A stretch of DNA of 37,614 nt from NCBI GenBank assembly GCA_019634635.1, contig JAHCBB010000045.1, positions 1-37,614 on the forward strand, given 5' to 3'. Of this stretch, positions 17,355 to 26,837 are shown piece after piece (position 1 is the first letter of the stretch; each line of letters starts with the position of its first letter). Made by a program: the position numbers and the translations under genes. The notes under the pieces were generated by a model. It was not told the origin of the DNA. It searched no databases and was given only the letters and a program-made list of their open reading frames with translations. This DNA comes from Verrucomicrobiia bacterium (GTDB lineage Bacteria > Verrucomicrobiota > Verrucomicrobiia > Limisphaerales > UBA9464).

Positions 17355-18257
17355 ATGAATGGTTCCACCCGCGGCTGCCTGATCAGCCTGATCACCGTTT
17401 TCACCCTGGTGGCGGCACCTCCCGACGGCCCATGGCCCCTGTGGCCCGGAGAGGCGCCCGGGGAACGCGGCGGGATCGGCGAGGAGAAGGATACCAGCAA
17501 GCCGGGCGAAGGTCTCGTTGCGGGCCGCCCGTTGATCCGTCTTGGGAATGTCTCCAAGCCGACTCTCCAGATCTTCCGTCCACCGGCAGATCGCGACACC
17601 GGCGCCTCGGTGCTCGTGTTTCCCGGCGGCGGTTACTCGATCCTCGCGCTCGACCTGGAGGGTACCGAGGTGTGCGACTGGCTGAATGGCATCGGAGTCA
17701 CCGGCATCCTGTTGAAGTACCGGGTGCCCAAGCGCGAGGGACAACCCGCCCACCAGGCCCCGCTTCAGGACGCACAGCGCGCCATTGGCCTGACCCGTCA
17801 TCACGCCACCGCATGGGGGCTGAAGCCCGACCGCATCGGCGTCCTCGGATTCTCGGCCGGGGGAAATCTTGCGGCGCTCGCCAGCACCACACACGCGGAA
17901 CGGACCTATCCACCCCTGGACGCCGCCGACGCCGTCAGTTGCCGGCCGGACTTTGCCATACTCATCTATCCGGCCTACCTGACGGACAAGGACCGGGGCG
18001 ACCGCATCCGTGCCGAATTGCCCGTGAATGACCGGACGCCGCCCACCTTCCTCTCCATTTCCCAGGACGATCCCGTGCGGGTGGAGACGGCACTGGGCTA
18101 CGCCTGGGAACTGCAACGCCATGGCGTGCCCTTCGAACTCCATGTCTATCCCACCGGAGGCCACGGGTATGGGCTCCGCCGCACCGACAATCCGGTGACG
18201 ACCTGGCCCGACCGCGCCGCCGACTGGATGCGCGCCAGCGGATGGCTCGACCGCTGA
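17355..18257 (+). CDS. Secreted alpha/beta-hydrolase, acetylxylan esterase/lipase-like
   Basis: The 300-residue protein starts at ATG 17355 with a good GGAAGG ribosome site 5-10 bases upstream. It has a short signal peptide (CLISLITVFTLVAAP). The hydrolase fold is clear: oxyanion-hole motif VLVFPGGGYSIL, nucleophile elbow GVLGFSAGGNLAAL (catalytic Ser), and a C-terminal GGHGYGL with the catalytic His; an Asp in SQDDPVRVETA is the likely third member. Related secreted enzymes of PVC bacteria remove acetyl or other ester groups from polysaccharides; the substrate here is unknown. It sits 61 bp after the anti-sigma gene and just before the large heme protein. Confidence 0.88.
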   Translation: MNGSTRGCLISLITVFTLVAAPPDGPWPLWPGEAPGERGGIGEEKDTSKPGEGLVAGRPLIRLGNVSKPTLQIFRPPADRDTGASVLVFPGGGYSILALDLEGTEVCDWLNGIGVTGILLKYRVPKREGQPAHQAPLQDAQRAIGLTRHHATAWGLKPDRIGVLGFSAGGNLAALASTTHAERTYPPLDAADAVSCRPDFAILIYPAYLTDKDRGDRIRAELPVNDRTPPTFLSISQDDPVRVETALGYAWELQRHGVPFELHVYPTGGHGYGLRRTDNPVTTWPDRAADWMRASGWLDR

Positions 18258-18338
18258 TCCAGGTCCCGACCGCAAACGCGAAGCGTGCCGACGGGATCGG
18301 ACCTTTCCGGTGGGCGGTTGAGCCGGCAGAATTCGCGC

Positions 18339-21300
18339 ATGGTTCGCCGGTTTTTCAACGGAACGCGCTGCCGCTCCCTGACCTCGTTGGCCGTCGCGAT
18401 CCCGGTGGGGATCGCCGCGGCGGTTTCGTCCCTGGCACAGGGCGCCTCGGAACCCCCGCCCCCACCCCATGCCTCCCCGCTGCCGGCGGAGATTCAGCAG
18501 ACCACCTTCGGGTTGCCTCCCGGCTTCGTTGCCGAGTTGGTCGCCGCCGAACCCGACGGCGGCAAGTTCGTCGCCCTCCAGTTCGACCATGCCGGACGCC
18601 TCTGGGCGATGACAGCGCTGGAGTACCCGCTTGATGCCAACGAGGCCGGTGAAGAGGCGCGCGCCCTGTTTGCCCGGGGCGGGCGCGACCGGGTGGTGGT
18701 GTTCGATACACCCACCCGCCCCGGCCGACAGCAGGCGCGCACCTTTGCGGACGGCCTGGTCATGCCGCTGGGACTGCTGCCCTACCGCGGCGGGGCGTTC
18801 GTCCAGTATGGACCGGAAATCCGCTATTACGTGGACGCCAACCGCGACGGCCGTGCCGAGGGCTATTCGACCATTCTGGGCGGCTTCGGGATTGAGGATT
18901 CACACCTGTTCCCCCACCAGTTCACCCGGGCTCCAGGCGGCTGGCTGTGGCTGGCGCAGGGGGCGTTCAATTACTCGGAGGTCCGGACCTCCGACGGAAA
19001 AGTGACCCCGTTCAACAAGACCAAACTGGCCCGGTGGCGTCCCGACGGCAGCCGCTTCGAGATCATCGGGTGGGGTCCGTGCAACATCTGGGGGCTCGTC
19101 CTTGACCTCCATGGGGAGGCGTTCATCCAGGAAGCCAACGACCAGGGGTGGCCCCTGATGCCGTTTCTCGAGGGGGCTTCCTATCCCCTGTGTGGCGACG
19201 ATGTCCCGCGTCCCTACGCCCCCCCCTTCCCGAAGACCGGCGGCCGGGAAATGGGGGGTACCGGGCTGAGCGGCCTGGCGCTGAGTGAGGGAGCGGACTC
19301 GTTTCCCGGGGACTGGCGGGACGTCTTTTTCGTCAACAACCCCATCACCCGAAAAATCCAGGCGATCCGCCTGCATCGCTCCGCGGACCCCGGGAATTCC
19401 GCCGCCGGTCCGCGCGCCTACGGCAACGGGTGGCAGTTGGAGCATCTGCCCGACTTCGCGCTCAGCAGCGATCCGTGGTTCCGCCCGGTCGCCATGACGT
19501 TCGGTCCCGACGGCTGCTTGTATGTGGTGGACTGGTACAACCAGATCATCTCGCACAACGAGGTCCCCCGGAAGCATCCGGAGCGCGACAAGGCCCGGGG
19601 AAGAATCTGGCGGTTCCGGCATCAATCCCAGCCGCACCGGATCGAGGTTCCCAACCTGTATGAGGTGCCGGAAATGGACCTGCTCCATCACCTCGCAGCC
19701 GTGAGTACCTGGGAGGCCACGGCGGCCTGGCACGAGATCGTGGACCGCAACGCCGTGGGGTTGGCCCCCGGGCTGGCAGCCGTTCTCGACGATGCATCCC
19801 GTCCCGCCGACCTCAGGATCCGGGCGCTCTGGTGCCTGGAAGAACTGGGGCGACTGGAGCGCCCTCACATCCTGACCTCGCTCGCGGCACCCGAACGATC
19901 GCTCCGCCGGGAAGGCCTCAGGGCGGCCGCCACGCTGCCGGCCACCCGTCTTCCGGCCGACGAGGCGGCTGCGCTCGCGCGGCAGTCCCTGGACGACTCC
20001 GACCGCCTGGTCCGGCAGGAGGCCATCCGCTGGCAGGTCCGGATGCTCAACGAACCGGCCGCCGCCGGACCCGTGGCGATTGCGGCGGCCGGAGCCTTGA
20101 TCCAGGCAGCGGCCAGTCCCCCACCGGCGAGCGATGCCCGGTACTCCGCATATTTCGACGCATTCGAGGCCTACCTGATCCGGCGCGGACTTGAACAGGC
20201 CCCGGAGGCACTGGACGCCTGGCTGGCATCCCATGGAGCGGCAAAAGGCGAGGCCACCGCGTTTGCCGCACTGGCCCGCGGCGGCGCATCCGGGGCGCGA
20301 CGACTGGCGGCCCAGTGGCCGGGACTGGAGCGGGCACCGTCCGGCGACGAGCTCATGCTCCTCGCCGCCAACGCCGGCGACCCGGTGGTTCGATCGGTCC
20401 TGGAGTCCGCCCTCGCAAACCCATCCGCTTTGCGCCAGATCCACGCGCGCCGGGCCGCATTGGAAAGCGGGGACGCACTGGCCCGCATCCTGGAGCCTGC
20501 CCTGAAGGCGCTCGTGGTTCAACGTTCGGACCCCGAAAGTGAGGAACTGATGATTCAGCTCGCCGAGGGGTTCCGGCTCACCGGCCTGGAAAATGAATTG
20601 ATCGCCGCGGCCACGAGAACAAACGCCGGTCCCGCCATCCAGGCCTCCGCGCTTCGGGCGCTCCGCGCCTCCGGTTCCACGCGGCTCGACGTCTTCCGAC
20701 AGCGCGCCCTCAGTGCCCACGAACCCGTGCGACGCGAGGCCGTGGCGGCCCTGTCCTCGTCGCGCAGCGACGAGGCCGTGGCATCCCTGCTCGAGCTCTG
20801 GGCCACCCTGTCGCCCCCATTGCGGCGTCAGGCCGTGGACCGCCTCACCCAGTCCCCGGGATCCGCACGCCAGTTGATGGCCGCCGTGGAGGAGGGCGCG
20901 ATCGCCCAGGAGGAACTGAACGGATACGCCCTTGAACGTCTCGCCGTCGTGTTGCCCGACCATCCCAGGATCCGGGAGCTGGAGGCGGCCCTGGGCGCCT
21001 CCCAACGCCCGGTCCTCCGGCTCGATGGCACGGATGAGGCCTACGTGGCCACGAACCTCTCGCTGGAAGGCCCGTTCACCGTCGAAACCTGGGTCCGCCT
21101 CGACCCCCCGATCGGAAACCAGGATTCGATCCTGGGCGGCGCCGACCAGCTGGACGCCAACTTTTACGACGGACGGTTCCGCATCTGGATCGGTGGCGGT
21201 GTTCACGACATCGCCGTCGCCCGGCGTCCTGTCACCGCGGGCCATTGGACGCACGTGGCCTTCACCCGCGACGCGGAAGGGTACTTCCGCATCTACCTGG

Positions 21301-22046
21301 ACGGCGCGCTGGAGGCCACCAGCGCCGGGAGGGACAACCGGAAGTTCACCGGGCTGGATGTGGGACGTTCGAACGTCCCCGGGGGCACCGCGGGACAGCT
21401 GGCCTATTATCGGATCTGGAGTCGTTGCCGCGACGAGGCCGAGGTGCAGACGATGGCCGGCTCGGACATTCCCGGGACCCTCGGGGACCTTTTGTATCGC
21501 AGCAGCGGGGAATCCTGGGGCAGCACCGCCGCCGGTGCGCGCGTCGAACTCACGGGTGATGTTCCGCCGGTGCTCGACGCCGCAGCGGCGGCGGCCCTCG
21601 AATCCAGGTTCGCCCGCTACCGGGCGCTTCCCGTCAGCGAAGGAGACCGGGAATCCGGACGGCAGCAATTCATCGCGCTCTGCGCCCCCTGCCATGCCAT
21701 TGGCGGTGACGGGGGTCGCATTGGTCCGGCCCTGGACGGCGCCGGAGCCCACGGGCTTGAGGCCCTGCTCCGAAACCTCCTGACTCCCAATGCCGCCATG
21801 GAGGCCGGATATCGGCGCTTTCGATTGGAAACGGTGGAGGGCGACGTGATCGAGGGACTGCTGGTCTCCCAGGATGCCGACTCGGTGACCCTGCGGGTGC
21901 CGGGAGCCGAGGATCAGCGTCACCGGCGATCCGATCTGCGACGCGCCTCATTCCTGCGGGACAGCCTGATGCCGGAGGGCCTTCTCGAGGGAATCGAAGA
22001 TTCGAAGGCACGCGATCTCCTGGCCTACCTCCTGGATCGGCAATAG
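18339..22046 (+). CDS. PVC-type heme-binding propeller protein with HEAT, LamG and cytochrome c domains
   Basis: This 1235-residue exported protein has a signal peptide (MVRRFFNGTRCRSLTSLAVA...). Residues of roughly 50-430 form the PVC membrane-bound dehydrogenase-type propeller (LPPGFVAELVAAEPDGG, later FGPDGCLYVVDWYNQIISH). A long helical HEAT/ARM-like repeat region follows (about 440-890), then a LamG/concanavalin-like domain at about 893-1040 (FTVETWVRLD, HWTHVAFTRD). A C-terminal cytochrome c module has CAPCH at 1115-1119 and a downstream PVC heme-binding tail (LLTPNAAMEAGYRRF). It probably acts in periplasmic electron transfer linked to carbohydrate oxidation; the substrate is unknown. 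I prefer ATG 18339 over the GTG at 18285. The LamG insertion before the heme module is less common. Confidence 0.92.
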   Translation: MVRRFFNGTRCRSLTSLAVAIPVGIAAAVSSLAQGASEPPPPPHASPLPAEIQQTTFGLPPGFVAELVAAEPDGGKFVALQFDHAGRLWAMTALEYPLDANEAGEEARALFARGGRDRVVVFDTPTRPGRQQARTFADGLVMPLGLLPYRGGAFVQYGPEIRYYVDANRDGRAEGYSTILGGFGIEDSHLFPHQFTRAPGGWLWLAQGAFNYSEVRTSDGKVTPFNKTKLARWRPDGSRFEIIGWGPCNIWGLVLDLHGEAFIQEANDQGWPLMPFLEGASYPLCGDDVPRPYAPPFPKTGGREMGGTGLSGLALSEGADSFPGDWRDVFFVNNPITRKIQAIRLHRSADPGNSAAGPRAYGNGWQLEHLPDFALSSDPWFRPVAMTFGPDGCLYVVDWYNQIISHNEVPRKHPERDKARGRIWRFRHQSQPHRIEVPNLYEVPEMDLLHHLAAVSTWEATAAWHEIVDRNAVGLAPGLAAVLDDASRPADLRIRALWCLEELGRLERPHILTSLAAPERSLRREGLRAAATLPATRLPADEAAALARQSLDDSDRLVRQEAIRWQVRMLNEPAAAGPVAIAAAGALIQAAASPPPASDARYSAYFDAFEAYLIRRGLEQAPEALDAWLASHGAAKGEATAFAALARGGASGARRLAAQWPGLERAPSGDELMLLAANAGDPVVRSVLESALANPSALRQIHARRAALESGDALARILEPALKALVVQRSDPESEELMIQLAEGFRLTGLENELIAAATRTNAGPAIQASALRALRASGSTRLDVFRQRALSAHEPVRREAVAALSSSRSDEAVASLLELWATLSPPLRRQAVDRLTQSPGSARQLMAAVEEGAIAQEELNGYALERLAVVLPDHPRIRELEAALGASQRPVLRLDGTDEAYVATNLSLEGPFTVETWVRLDPPIGNQDSILGGADQLDANFYDGRFRIWIGGGVHDIAVARRPVTAGHWTHVAFTRDAEGYFRIYLDGALEATSAGRDNRKFTGLDVGRSNVPGGTAGQLAYYRIWSRCRDEAEVQTMAGSDIPGTLGDLLYRSSGESWGSTAAGARVELTGDVPPVLDAAAAAALESRFARYRALPVSEGDRESGRQQFIALCAPCHAIGGDGGRIGPALDGAGAHGLEALLRNLLTPNAAMEAGYRRFRLETVEGDVIEGLLVSQDADSVTLRVPGAEDQRHRRSDLRRASFLRDSLMPEGLLEGIEDSKARDLLAYLLDRQ

Positions 22047-22117
22047 CCCTGGCCTCCAGCCGTCTCAGGAACAGGGTTGACCCGCGAACGCCGGAAGGCA
22101 CCGTCCTGTATCCCCGC

Positions 22118-24346
22118 ATGTTCGTCCTCTTCTCCAGCGAGCCCCGCCGCGTCCCGGCGGCGTTCCTGAGATGGCCTTTCATCGGCGTCCTGTGGGCCGG
22201 TTTCCTGACCGCGGTCCTCTCCGAGGAAACTCCCTGGCGCTGGTACTGGTCGAATCCACGGCCGCACGGAAACAACATTGCCGGGTTCGCCCACCATCCG
22301 GACCACTCGGTCATCCAGGTGACGGGACAGGGCCAGATCTACGGCCGGAATGCGTTGGGCGACTGGGATCCAAGGGAATCAGGCACCCGCAAGGATCTTC
22401 GGGGAGCGGCCTTCTTCGGGAACCGGCTCCTCGTGTCGGGCGAGGAGGGATTGATCCTCTGGTCGGAGGATGCGCAACGGTTCCAGCAGCTCCAACTCGA
22501 CACGACGGACTGGCTGGAGAGCGTGGCGGCTTCGGACGCGATTGCCGTTGCTGTCGGGGACCATGCGGCAATTTTCCGGAGTGAGGACGGCACGAACTGG
22601 GTCCGGCAGCAGGTGGGCTTCACCAACTGGCTGCGGGGTGTTGCCTGGGGAGGAGGCGTGTTCGCTGCCGTGGGTGATGCCGGATTGATTGTCACCAGCG
22701 AGGACGGCACCGAGTGGACGCTTCGGGAAACGGCCGACGGGAACGGCGCAGACCTCAATGGCGTTGCCTGGACCGGCAACGGATTCGTGGTGGCTGGCGA
22801 CCGGGTGAACGGCGGAGGCACCGTGATTTTTGGCAACGCCTCCGGAACCTCATGGGTTCGCCAGACCCAGAGCGGGGCCACCGGGAATTTGCTGGCCGCC
22901 GCCGCCGCCTCCCCGTCCTCCCGACTCGTTGCCGGGGAACAGGAGGTCCGCCTCGCCTCCGGCTCGGCCGTCATCCTTTGGTCCGACCAGACGGCCCCGC
23001 CGGGCGGGGCCCCTGTCCGAACCTATGATGCGGCCATCGCCAGCAACCGGACCTACCTCCTGGGTGGACGCACCGGATTGCTGGTGGACGGGGTGCAGGT
23101 GTCCCCCGATCCCGGGCAGACCGAATGGATTCCCTACCCCAGTCCGCCCCGAAACTGGCTGTTCGACATCGTTCCGCACGACGTCGTGTCCACCAATGTG
23201 ACCGCCAGACTTCTGGACGACCGGCCGGTGTATTCGGCGACGGTGGTGACCAACCAGTTCTATCTCGCTGCAGGAGACCTTGGAACCCTGCTCACCTCGG
23301 AGTCCGGAGTCCTCTGGAGCCAGATGCCCAATCCCACCAATGCCGCCGAACAGGTCTACCTTGCCCTCGCGGCATCCCGCCCCGGGCTCGTTGCCGTCGG
23401 CAGCGAGGGTTTGATCTCGTTCAGCCCCGACACCTACCTCGAGTTGGTGACCACCAATGAATTCGTCAGGGAAGATGGCACACCGATCGAGGTGACCGTC
23501 ACCAATGAGGTCAGCACCCTGGGGATCGTCTGGCACGAGGTGCCTCCGCCGACCGAACTCGATCTGCTCGCCGCGTGTGCGGATTCCCGCCGCTTCGTGA
23601 TTGCGGGCCAGTCGGGTTACGTCGCCAGCAGCACCGACGGCACCAACTGGATCGCCGGCCTCAGCGGCACCTCGCTGGCCATCAGCGGGCTCGCCGCCTG
23701 GCAGGATGGCTACGTGGCCGTCGGCGAGGACGGACTGATCCTGACGAGTCCGGATGCCGTCGCGTGGACTCCACGGATCAGTGGAACCACCAACTGGTTG
23801 TTCCGGGTCCGCTCCGCCCCCGGACAGCTGGTGGCCGTGGGACGTGGAGGCACGCTGTTGACGAGTCCCGACGGAGTCGCCTGGACCCTCCGGGATTCCG
23901 GGGTGACCAACGGGCTGAACGACGCCGTATTTACGATCCGTGGCTGGTTCGTCGCCGGCAATCAGGGGACCCTGATTCACAGCCGCGACGGCGTGATGTG
24001 GACCCTGGATTCCGACCTCATCACCGGAAAATCGCTCTACGGACTCGGCACACGCGGCATTCAGCTCATCGCGGTCGGCATCGAGGGCATCATCCTCCGC
24101 ACTCGACTGACGCCGTATCTCAATCCGATTCAGTTTGCGGAGTATCCGCAGGAGCCGGGGGATCGGGTCTTTGTGTTTCGAGGCGAACTCGACCAGCGCT
24201 TCAGCCTTGACCGGGGCGCCTCCGTCAACACGATCCGGCCTGGTCCGGTGTTGACCATCACGGAACCGGACGGATTTCGCTTCTACGTGGATCCACTCCG
24301 GGACGATCTCGACGCCCAATTATTTGTGGCCCCCAACGACCCGTAG
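22118..24346 (+). CDS. Secreted Ycf48-like beta-propeller protein
   Basis: This 742-residue protein has a signal-like N-terminus (FLRWPFIGVLWAGFLTAVLS) and many repeats of the type EDGTNWVRQ, EDGTEWTLR, TDGTNWIAG, PDAVAWTPR and PDGVAWTLR, each followed by a glycine/valine strand such as VAVGDHAAIF. This is the Asp-Gly-x-x-Trp signature of Ycf48/photosystem-stability-like propellers, common as large exported proteins in Verrucomicrobiota. Ligand and role are unknown. It follows the heme protein by 71 bp. Its last 89 bp overlap tail-to-tail with the anchor-M gene on the other strand. No sorting signal is seen at the C-terminus. Confidence 0.82.
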   Translation: MFVLFSSEPRRVPAAFLRWPFIGVLWAGFLTAVLSEETPWRWYWSNPRPHGNNIAGFAHHPDHSVIQVTGQGQIYGRNALGDWDPRESGTRKDLRGAAFFGNRLLVSGEEGLILWSEDAQRFQQLQLDTTDWLESVAASDAIAVAVGDHAAIFRSEDGTNWVRQQVGFTNWLRGVAWGGGVFAAVGDAGLIVTSEDGTEWTLRETADGNGADLNGVAWTGNGFVVAGDRVNGGGTVIFGNASGTSWVRQTQSGATGNLLAAAAASPSSRLVAGEQEVRLASGSAVILWSDQTAPPGGAPVRTYDAAIASNRTYLLGGRTGLLVDGVQVSPDPGQTEWIPYPSPPRNWLFDIVPHDVVSTNVTARLLDDRPVYSATVVTNQFYLAAGDLGTLLTSESGVLWSQMPNPTNAAEQVYLALAASRPGLVAVGSEGLISFSPDTYLELVTTNEFVREDGTPIEVTVTNEVSTLGIVWHEVPPPTELDLLAACADSRRFVIAGQSGYVASSTDGTNWIAGLSGTSLAISGLAAWQDGYVAVGEDGLILTSPDAVAWTPRISGTTNWLFRVRSAPGQLVAVGRGGTLLTSPDGVAWTLRDSGVTNGLNDAVFTIRGWFVAGNQGTLIHSRDGVMWTLDSDLITGKSLYGLGTRGIQLIAVGIEGIILRTRLTPYLNPIQFAEYPQEPGDRVFVFRGELDQRFSLDRGASVNTIRPGPVLTITEPDGFRFYVDPLRDDLDAQLFVAPNDP

Positions 24347-25265
24347 ACGTCGGCGATAGCCCGGCAGCAGACGCCGCGGCATCCAGACTTACGGCACGAA
24401 CGAACAGCGGAATTTCCGGATCCGTGATGGCGATGATGAACCGGGAAGCCTGAGGCGAAGCGACCACCAGCGGGCCCTCGCTCCAGGACTCGAGGTCCGG
24501 GGACATCTCGACGCAGTAGGCGGCCCCCGGAACTCCGGAAAGCGCGAGCTCCAATCCATCCATCCCCACATCCAAAACAGACAATCCGGCCCCAGACTCT
24601 GGAGCGACCGGAAGCGGCTCCACCGCGAACAAAAACTGGGACGGCAGCGCCGTTAGGTTGGTGGACGCCCCGGCAAGCCTGCCCTCAGCCTGAAAGCTGA
24701 CCTGATAGAACCCGTTGCTGGAAAACCCCCAGTTGTAATGGCTGTGCCCCCCGGGTGACGTCGCGATGACGTCCTCGGGACCCAGCCCGTTGCGGCTGTC
24801 CATGGAGATCTGCAGGTTGCCGACCGCATCCGTCCTCCAGGCAAAGAACGCACCCGCCGCCTGAACCGACGTCAACCGGATTTCCGGATCCTGGCCGAAA
24901 ACTCCGCGCGGAAGGCCCTCCCCGGAAGCCCCGAGATAAAGCAGTTGCGGGTCCTGGCTCTGCGGGAGGATCCAGAACGGTGAACCCGGCTCACCCAGCT
25001 CTGGGAATCCCTCCGGGAGCTGCAGCCCGGCGGCCGCCCGGACGACCAGCACGACGTTGGTTGCCATATAGTTGGTCCGTCCGTCGCTGTCGTAGAGGGT
25101 CACGAACAGCTCGTTGGTGCCGCCCGGCGAGTAATTCACACGGAAGTCCACATGCTCCATGTCCAGAACCACCCGGTCCCGGAACGCGGATCCCGACGCC
25201 GTCGTCACCGCAAGGATGCCAAGGGCAAGCCGGATCCACCGTTGGGGCAGGTTCCTGGCCTTCAT
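24258..25265 (-). CDS. Choice-of-anchor M domain exported protein (longer copy)
   Basis: This 335-residue protein has a signal peptide (LPQRWIRLALGILAVTTASG) and a choice-of-anchor M (TIGR03769-type) domain, seen in MEHVDFRVNYSPGG and in the hallmark GGHSHYNWGFSSNGFYQVSF. A second part (residues about 225-300) looks like an immunoglobulin-like module of the kind ending many PVC surface proteins (YCVEMSPDLESWSEG). No PEP-CTERM or other anchor is seen; the C-terminal 30 or so residues are read antisense to the Ycf48-like gene and may be an artefact of a lost stop. Its ATG overlaps the stop of the upstream paralogue by 4 bp. In Actinobacteria this domain family accompanies metal ABC transporters; the role here is an inference. 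Confidence 0.82.
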   Translation of the reverse strand: MKARNLPQRWIRLALGILAVTTASGSAFRDRVVLDMEHVDFRVNYSPGGTNELFVTLYDSDGRTNYMATNVVLVVRAAAGLQLPEGFPELGEPGSPFWILPQSQDPQLLYLGASGEGLPRGVFGQDPEIRLTSVQAAGAFFAWRTDAVGNLQISMDSRNGLGPEDVIATSPGGHSHYNWGFSSNGFYQVSFQAEGRLAGASTNLTALPSQFLFAVEPLPVAPESGAGLSVLDVGMDGLELALSGVPGAAYCVEMSPDLESWSEGPLVVASPQASRFIIAITDPEIPLFVRAVSLDAAASAAGLSPTSTGRWGPQIIGRRDRPGVDPRRSEIRPVP

Positions 25266-25951
25266 TGTTGCAGTCGCCGGATCGCCAGCAGCGAGCCCAG
25301 CCCGAAGAGCGCCAACAGATAGGTCGAGGGTTCAGGGACCACCTCGAATTGGAAGGCAACGGGACCTGACGTCACCAACCCCTCATCCACATGCACCCCG
25401 GAGGCCTCCAGGAAGACGCTGTAGCTTCCGGGCTGGGAGAATCCCCAGTTGTAGTGTGCGTGGCTGCCCGGGGACACGGCAACCCGGTCCCCGTCCGAGA
25501 TCCCGGACGCGGAATCCATGAAGACCACCGGGTTGCCGAATGCGTCGGTGTTCCAGAGATAGAAATTTCCCGGCCCCACCACGGATTGGAGGGATACCGT
25601 CAGGCTCCCGACCCAGTCCGGGGCGTCGAGCTCCTCGCCGCTCAATCCCAGATAGAGCAGGCCGGGATTCTCGACGGCGGGCAGCACCCAGTTGGGCGTG
25701 CCGGCCGGTCCCAGGAAGCTGAAGGCCCCGCCGGGCGAAAGTTGCAACGACCCGGCGCCGACCACCAACACCGCCTCCGAGGGCTCGTACTCGATGTCCT
25801 TCTCCTCATCGTGCAGGTGGAATCCGAGGAGGCCACCCTCGTAGGCGATCCCGATATCCACCTCGCCGGTGGTGAGGGGTGTCGCGGCATTGGAGACGGC
25901 AACGACGGCCAGGAGGCCCGATGCGACTGCTTTGAGATGGCTGGAGTTCAT
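25262..25951 (-). CDS. Choice-of-anchor M protein with PEP-CTERM sorting signal
   Basis: This 229-residue exported protein has a signal peptide (LKAVASGLLAVVAVSNAAT), the choice-of-anchor M domain (VDIGIAYEGG, WVLPAVENPGLLYLG, GSHAHYNWGFSQPGSYSVFL) and a textbook PEP-CTERM tail: VPEPSTYLLALFGLGSLL then a short basic end AIRRLQQ. PEP-CTERM proteins are processed by exosortase and released or anchored at the cell surface in organisms with exopolysaccharide loci. It shares its domain with the next gene, to which it is coupled by an ATGA overlap; the pair probably arose by duplication. The His-rich motif in HLHDEEKD could bind metal (inference). Confidence 0.88.
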   Translation of the reverse strand: MNSSHLKAVASGLLAVVAVSNAATPLTTGEVDIGIAYEGGLLGFHLHDEEKDIEYEPSEAVLVVGAGSLQLSPGGAFSFLGPAGTPNWVLPAVENPGLLYLGLSGEELDAPDWVGSLTVSLQSVVGPGNFYLWNTDAFGNPVVFMDSASGISDGDRVAVSPGSHAHYNWGFSQPGSYSVFLEASGVHVDEGLVTSGPVAFQFEVVPEPSTYLLALFGLGSLLAIRRLQQ

Positions 25952-25988
25952 TGGATGGAATGAGATCAGAGGATTTCAGCAGAAAAAT

Positions 25989-26711
25989 TCAGTCCGGGGG
26001 GCGGGCAATGTTCTCACCGAGGTCCACGCGTTCCTTGAGCTTCCGGGCGTCGAGTGAAAGCACGTGACCGCACGCATACAGGTAGTTTGCCGCGCCGCGG
26101 GAATGATCCGAGGCGGCGCGGCCCGTGCGGTGCCGGTCGGGCTGGATGTCCTCCAGCACCGCAGTCCAGCCCTTGTGCCAGTTGCGCGAATGGGTGTGGT
26201 CGGAAAATAGGCTGAGCTTGTCCGGATTGTCGGAACTCTCGAACGTCAGGATCGTTTCCACCGGCCGCTTCAGGGCGTTCAGGTTGCGATAAGATTCCAG
26301 CACCCGCCCAAAGGCATCCCGCCGGTCCACGGCGACATACTCGTTGGGCACGTAACTGGTGGATTGATGGGCCACCCGCTCCTTGCCGAGGGCGTCGGAC
26401 GGGCAGACGCGAACCCGGTCGGTGTTTCCCAGGTACGGTCGCAGGGTGAAAATCCAGGATTGATTGGTGCCCACGGCCTGGTGAGTCGTCTCGGGAAACA
26501 GGCCGCCGTGGTCGTCGGCATACATTTGGATGCCAAGGCCCATCTGATGGAGGTTGGACTGGCACACCGCCCGATGGGCCCGCGACCGGGCCGAAGCCAG
26601 CGCGGGCAGGAGCAATCCGGCCAGCACCGCAACGACGGCGATCACCACCAGCAGTTCAACCAGGGTGAACGCGGCGCGGCGGGTGTGGTGACGAACAGCG
26701 GTGGAAGACAT
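25989..26711 (-). CDS. Type II pseudopilin (prepilin-like) of the anchor-M cassette
   Basis: The 240-residue protein has a basic leader and a prepilin cleavage/methylation signal FTLVELLVVIAVVAVLAGLL starting after residue 14 (leader ends RRAA, so the usual Gly at -1 is replaced by Ala). The body has the PVC pseudopilin pattern CQSNLHQMGLGIQMYADDHG, several Cys, and the C-terminal ANYLYACGHVLSLDA; most family members read YLYADGHV here. It would be inserted in the inner membrane and possibly handled by a type II secretion-like machine encoded elsewhere. It lies 37 bp upstream of the PEP-CTERM gene on the same strand and is probably co-transcribed. Confidence 0.88.
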   Translation of the reverse strand: MSSTAVRHHTRRAAFTLVELLVVIAVVAVLAGLLLPALASARSRAHRAVCQSNLHQMGLGIQMYADDHGGLFPETTHQAVGTNQSWIFTLRPYLGNTDRVRVCPSDALGKERVAHQSTSYVPNEYVAVDRRDAFGRVLESYRNLNALKRPVETILTFESSDNPDKLSLFSDHTHSRNWHKGWTAVLEDIQPDRHRTGRAASDHSRGAANYLYACGHVLSLDARKLKERVDLGENIARPPD

Positions 26712-26837
26712 AAATCAAACGATGGGCCGGAGCCTCCGGCGATCTCAGAGGGCCCGCGAAATTCGGGGGCCGCCCAACCTCAAGACGTCACTCCGGACGC
26801 CCGCCAATATTCCCGGCATGCGCCAGGATCCGGTGAA

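Noticed and set aside
18900..21923. 1007-residue minus-strand open frame
   Set aside because: It is antisense to the heme-binding PVC gene, has no domain, and is the kind of long shadow frame expected in GC-rich coding DNA.
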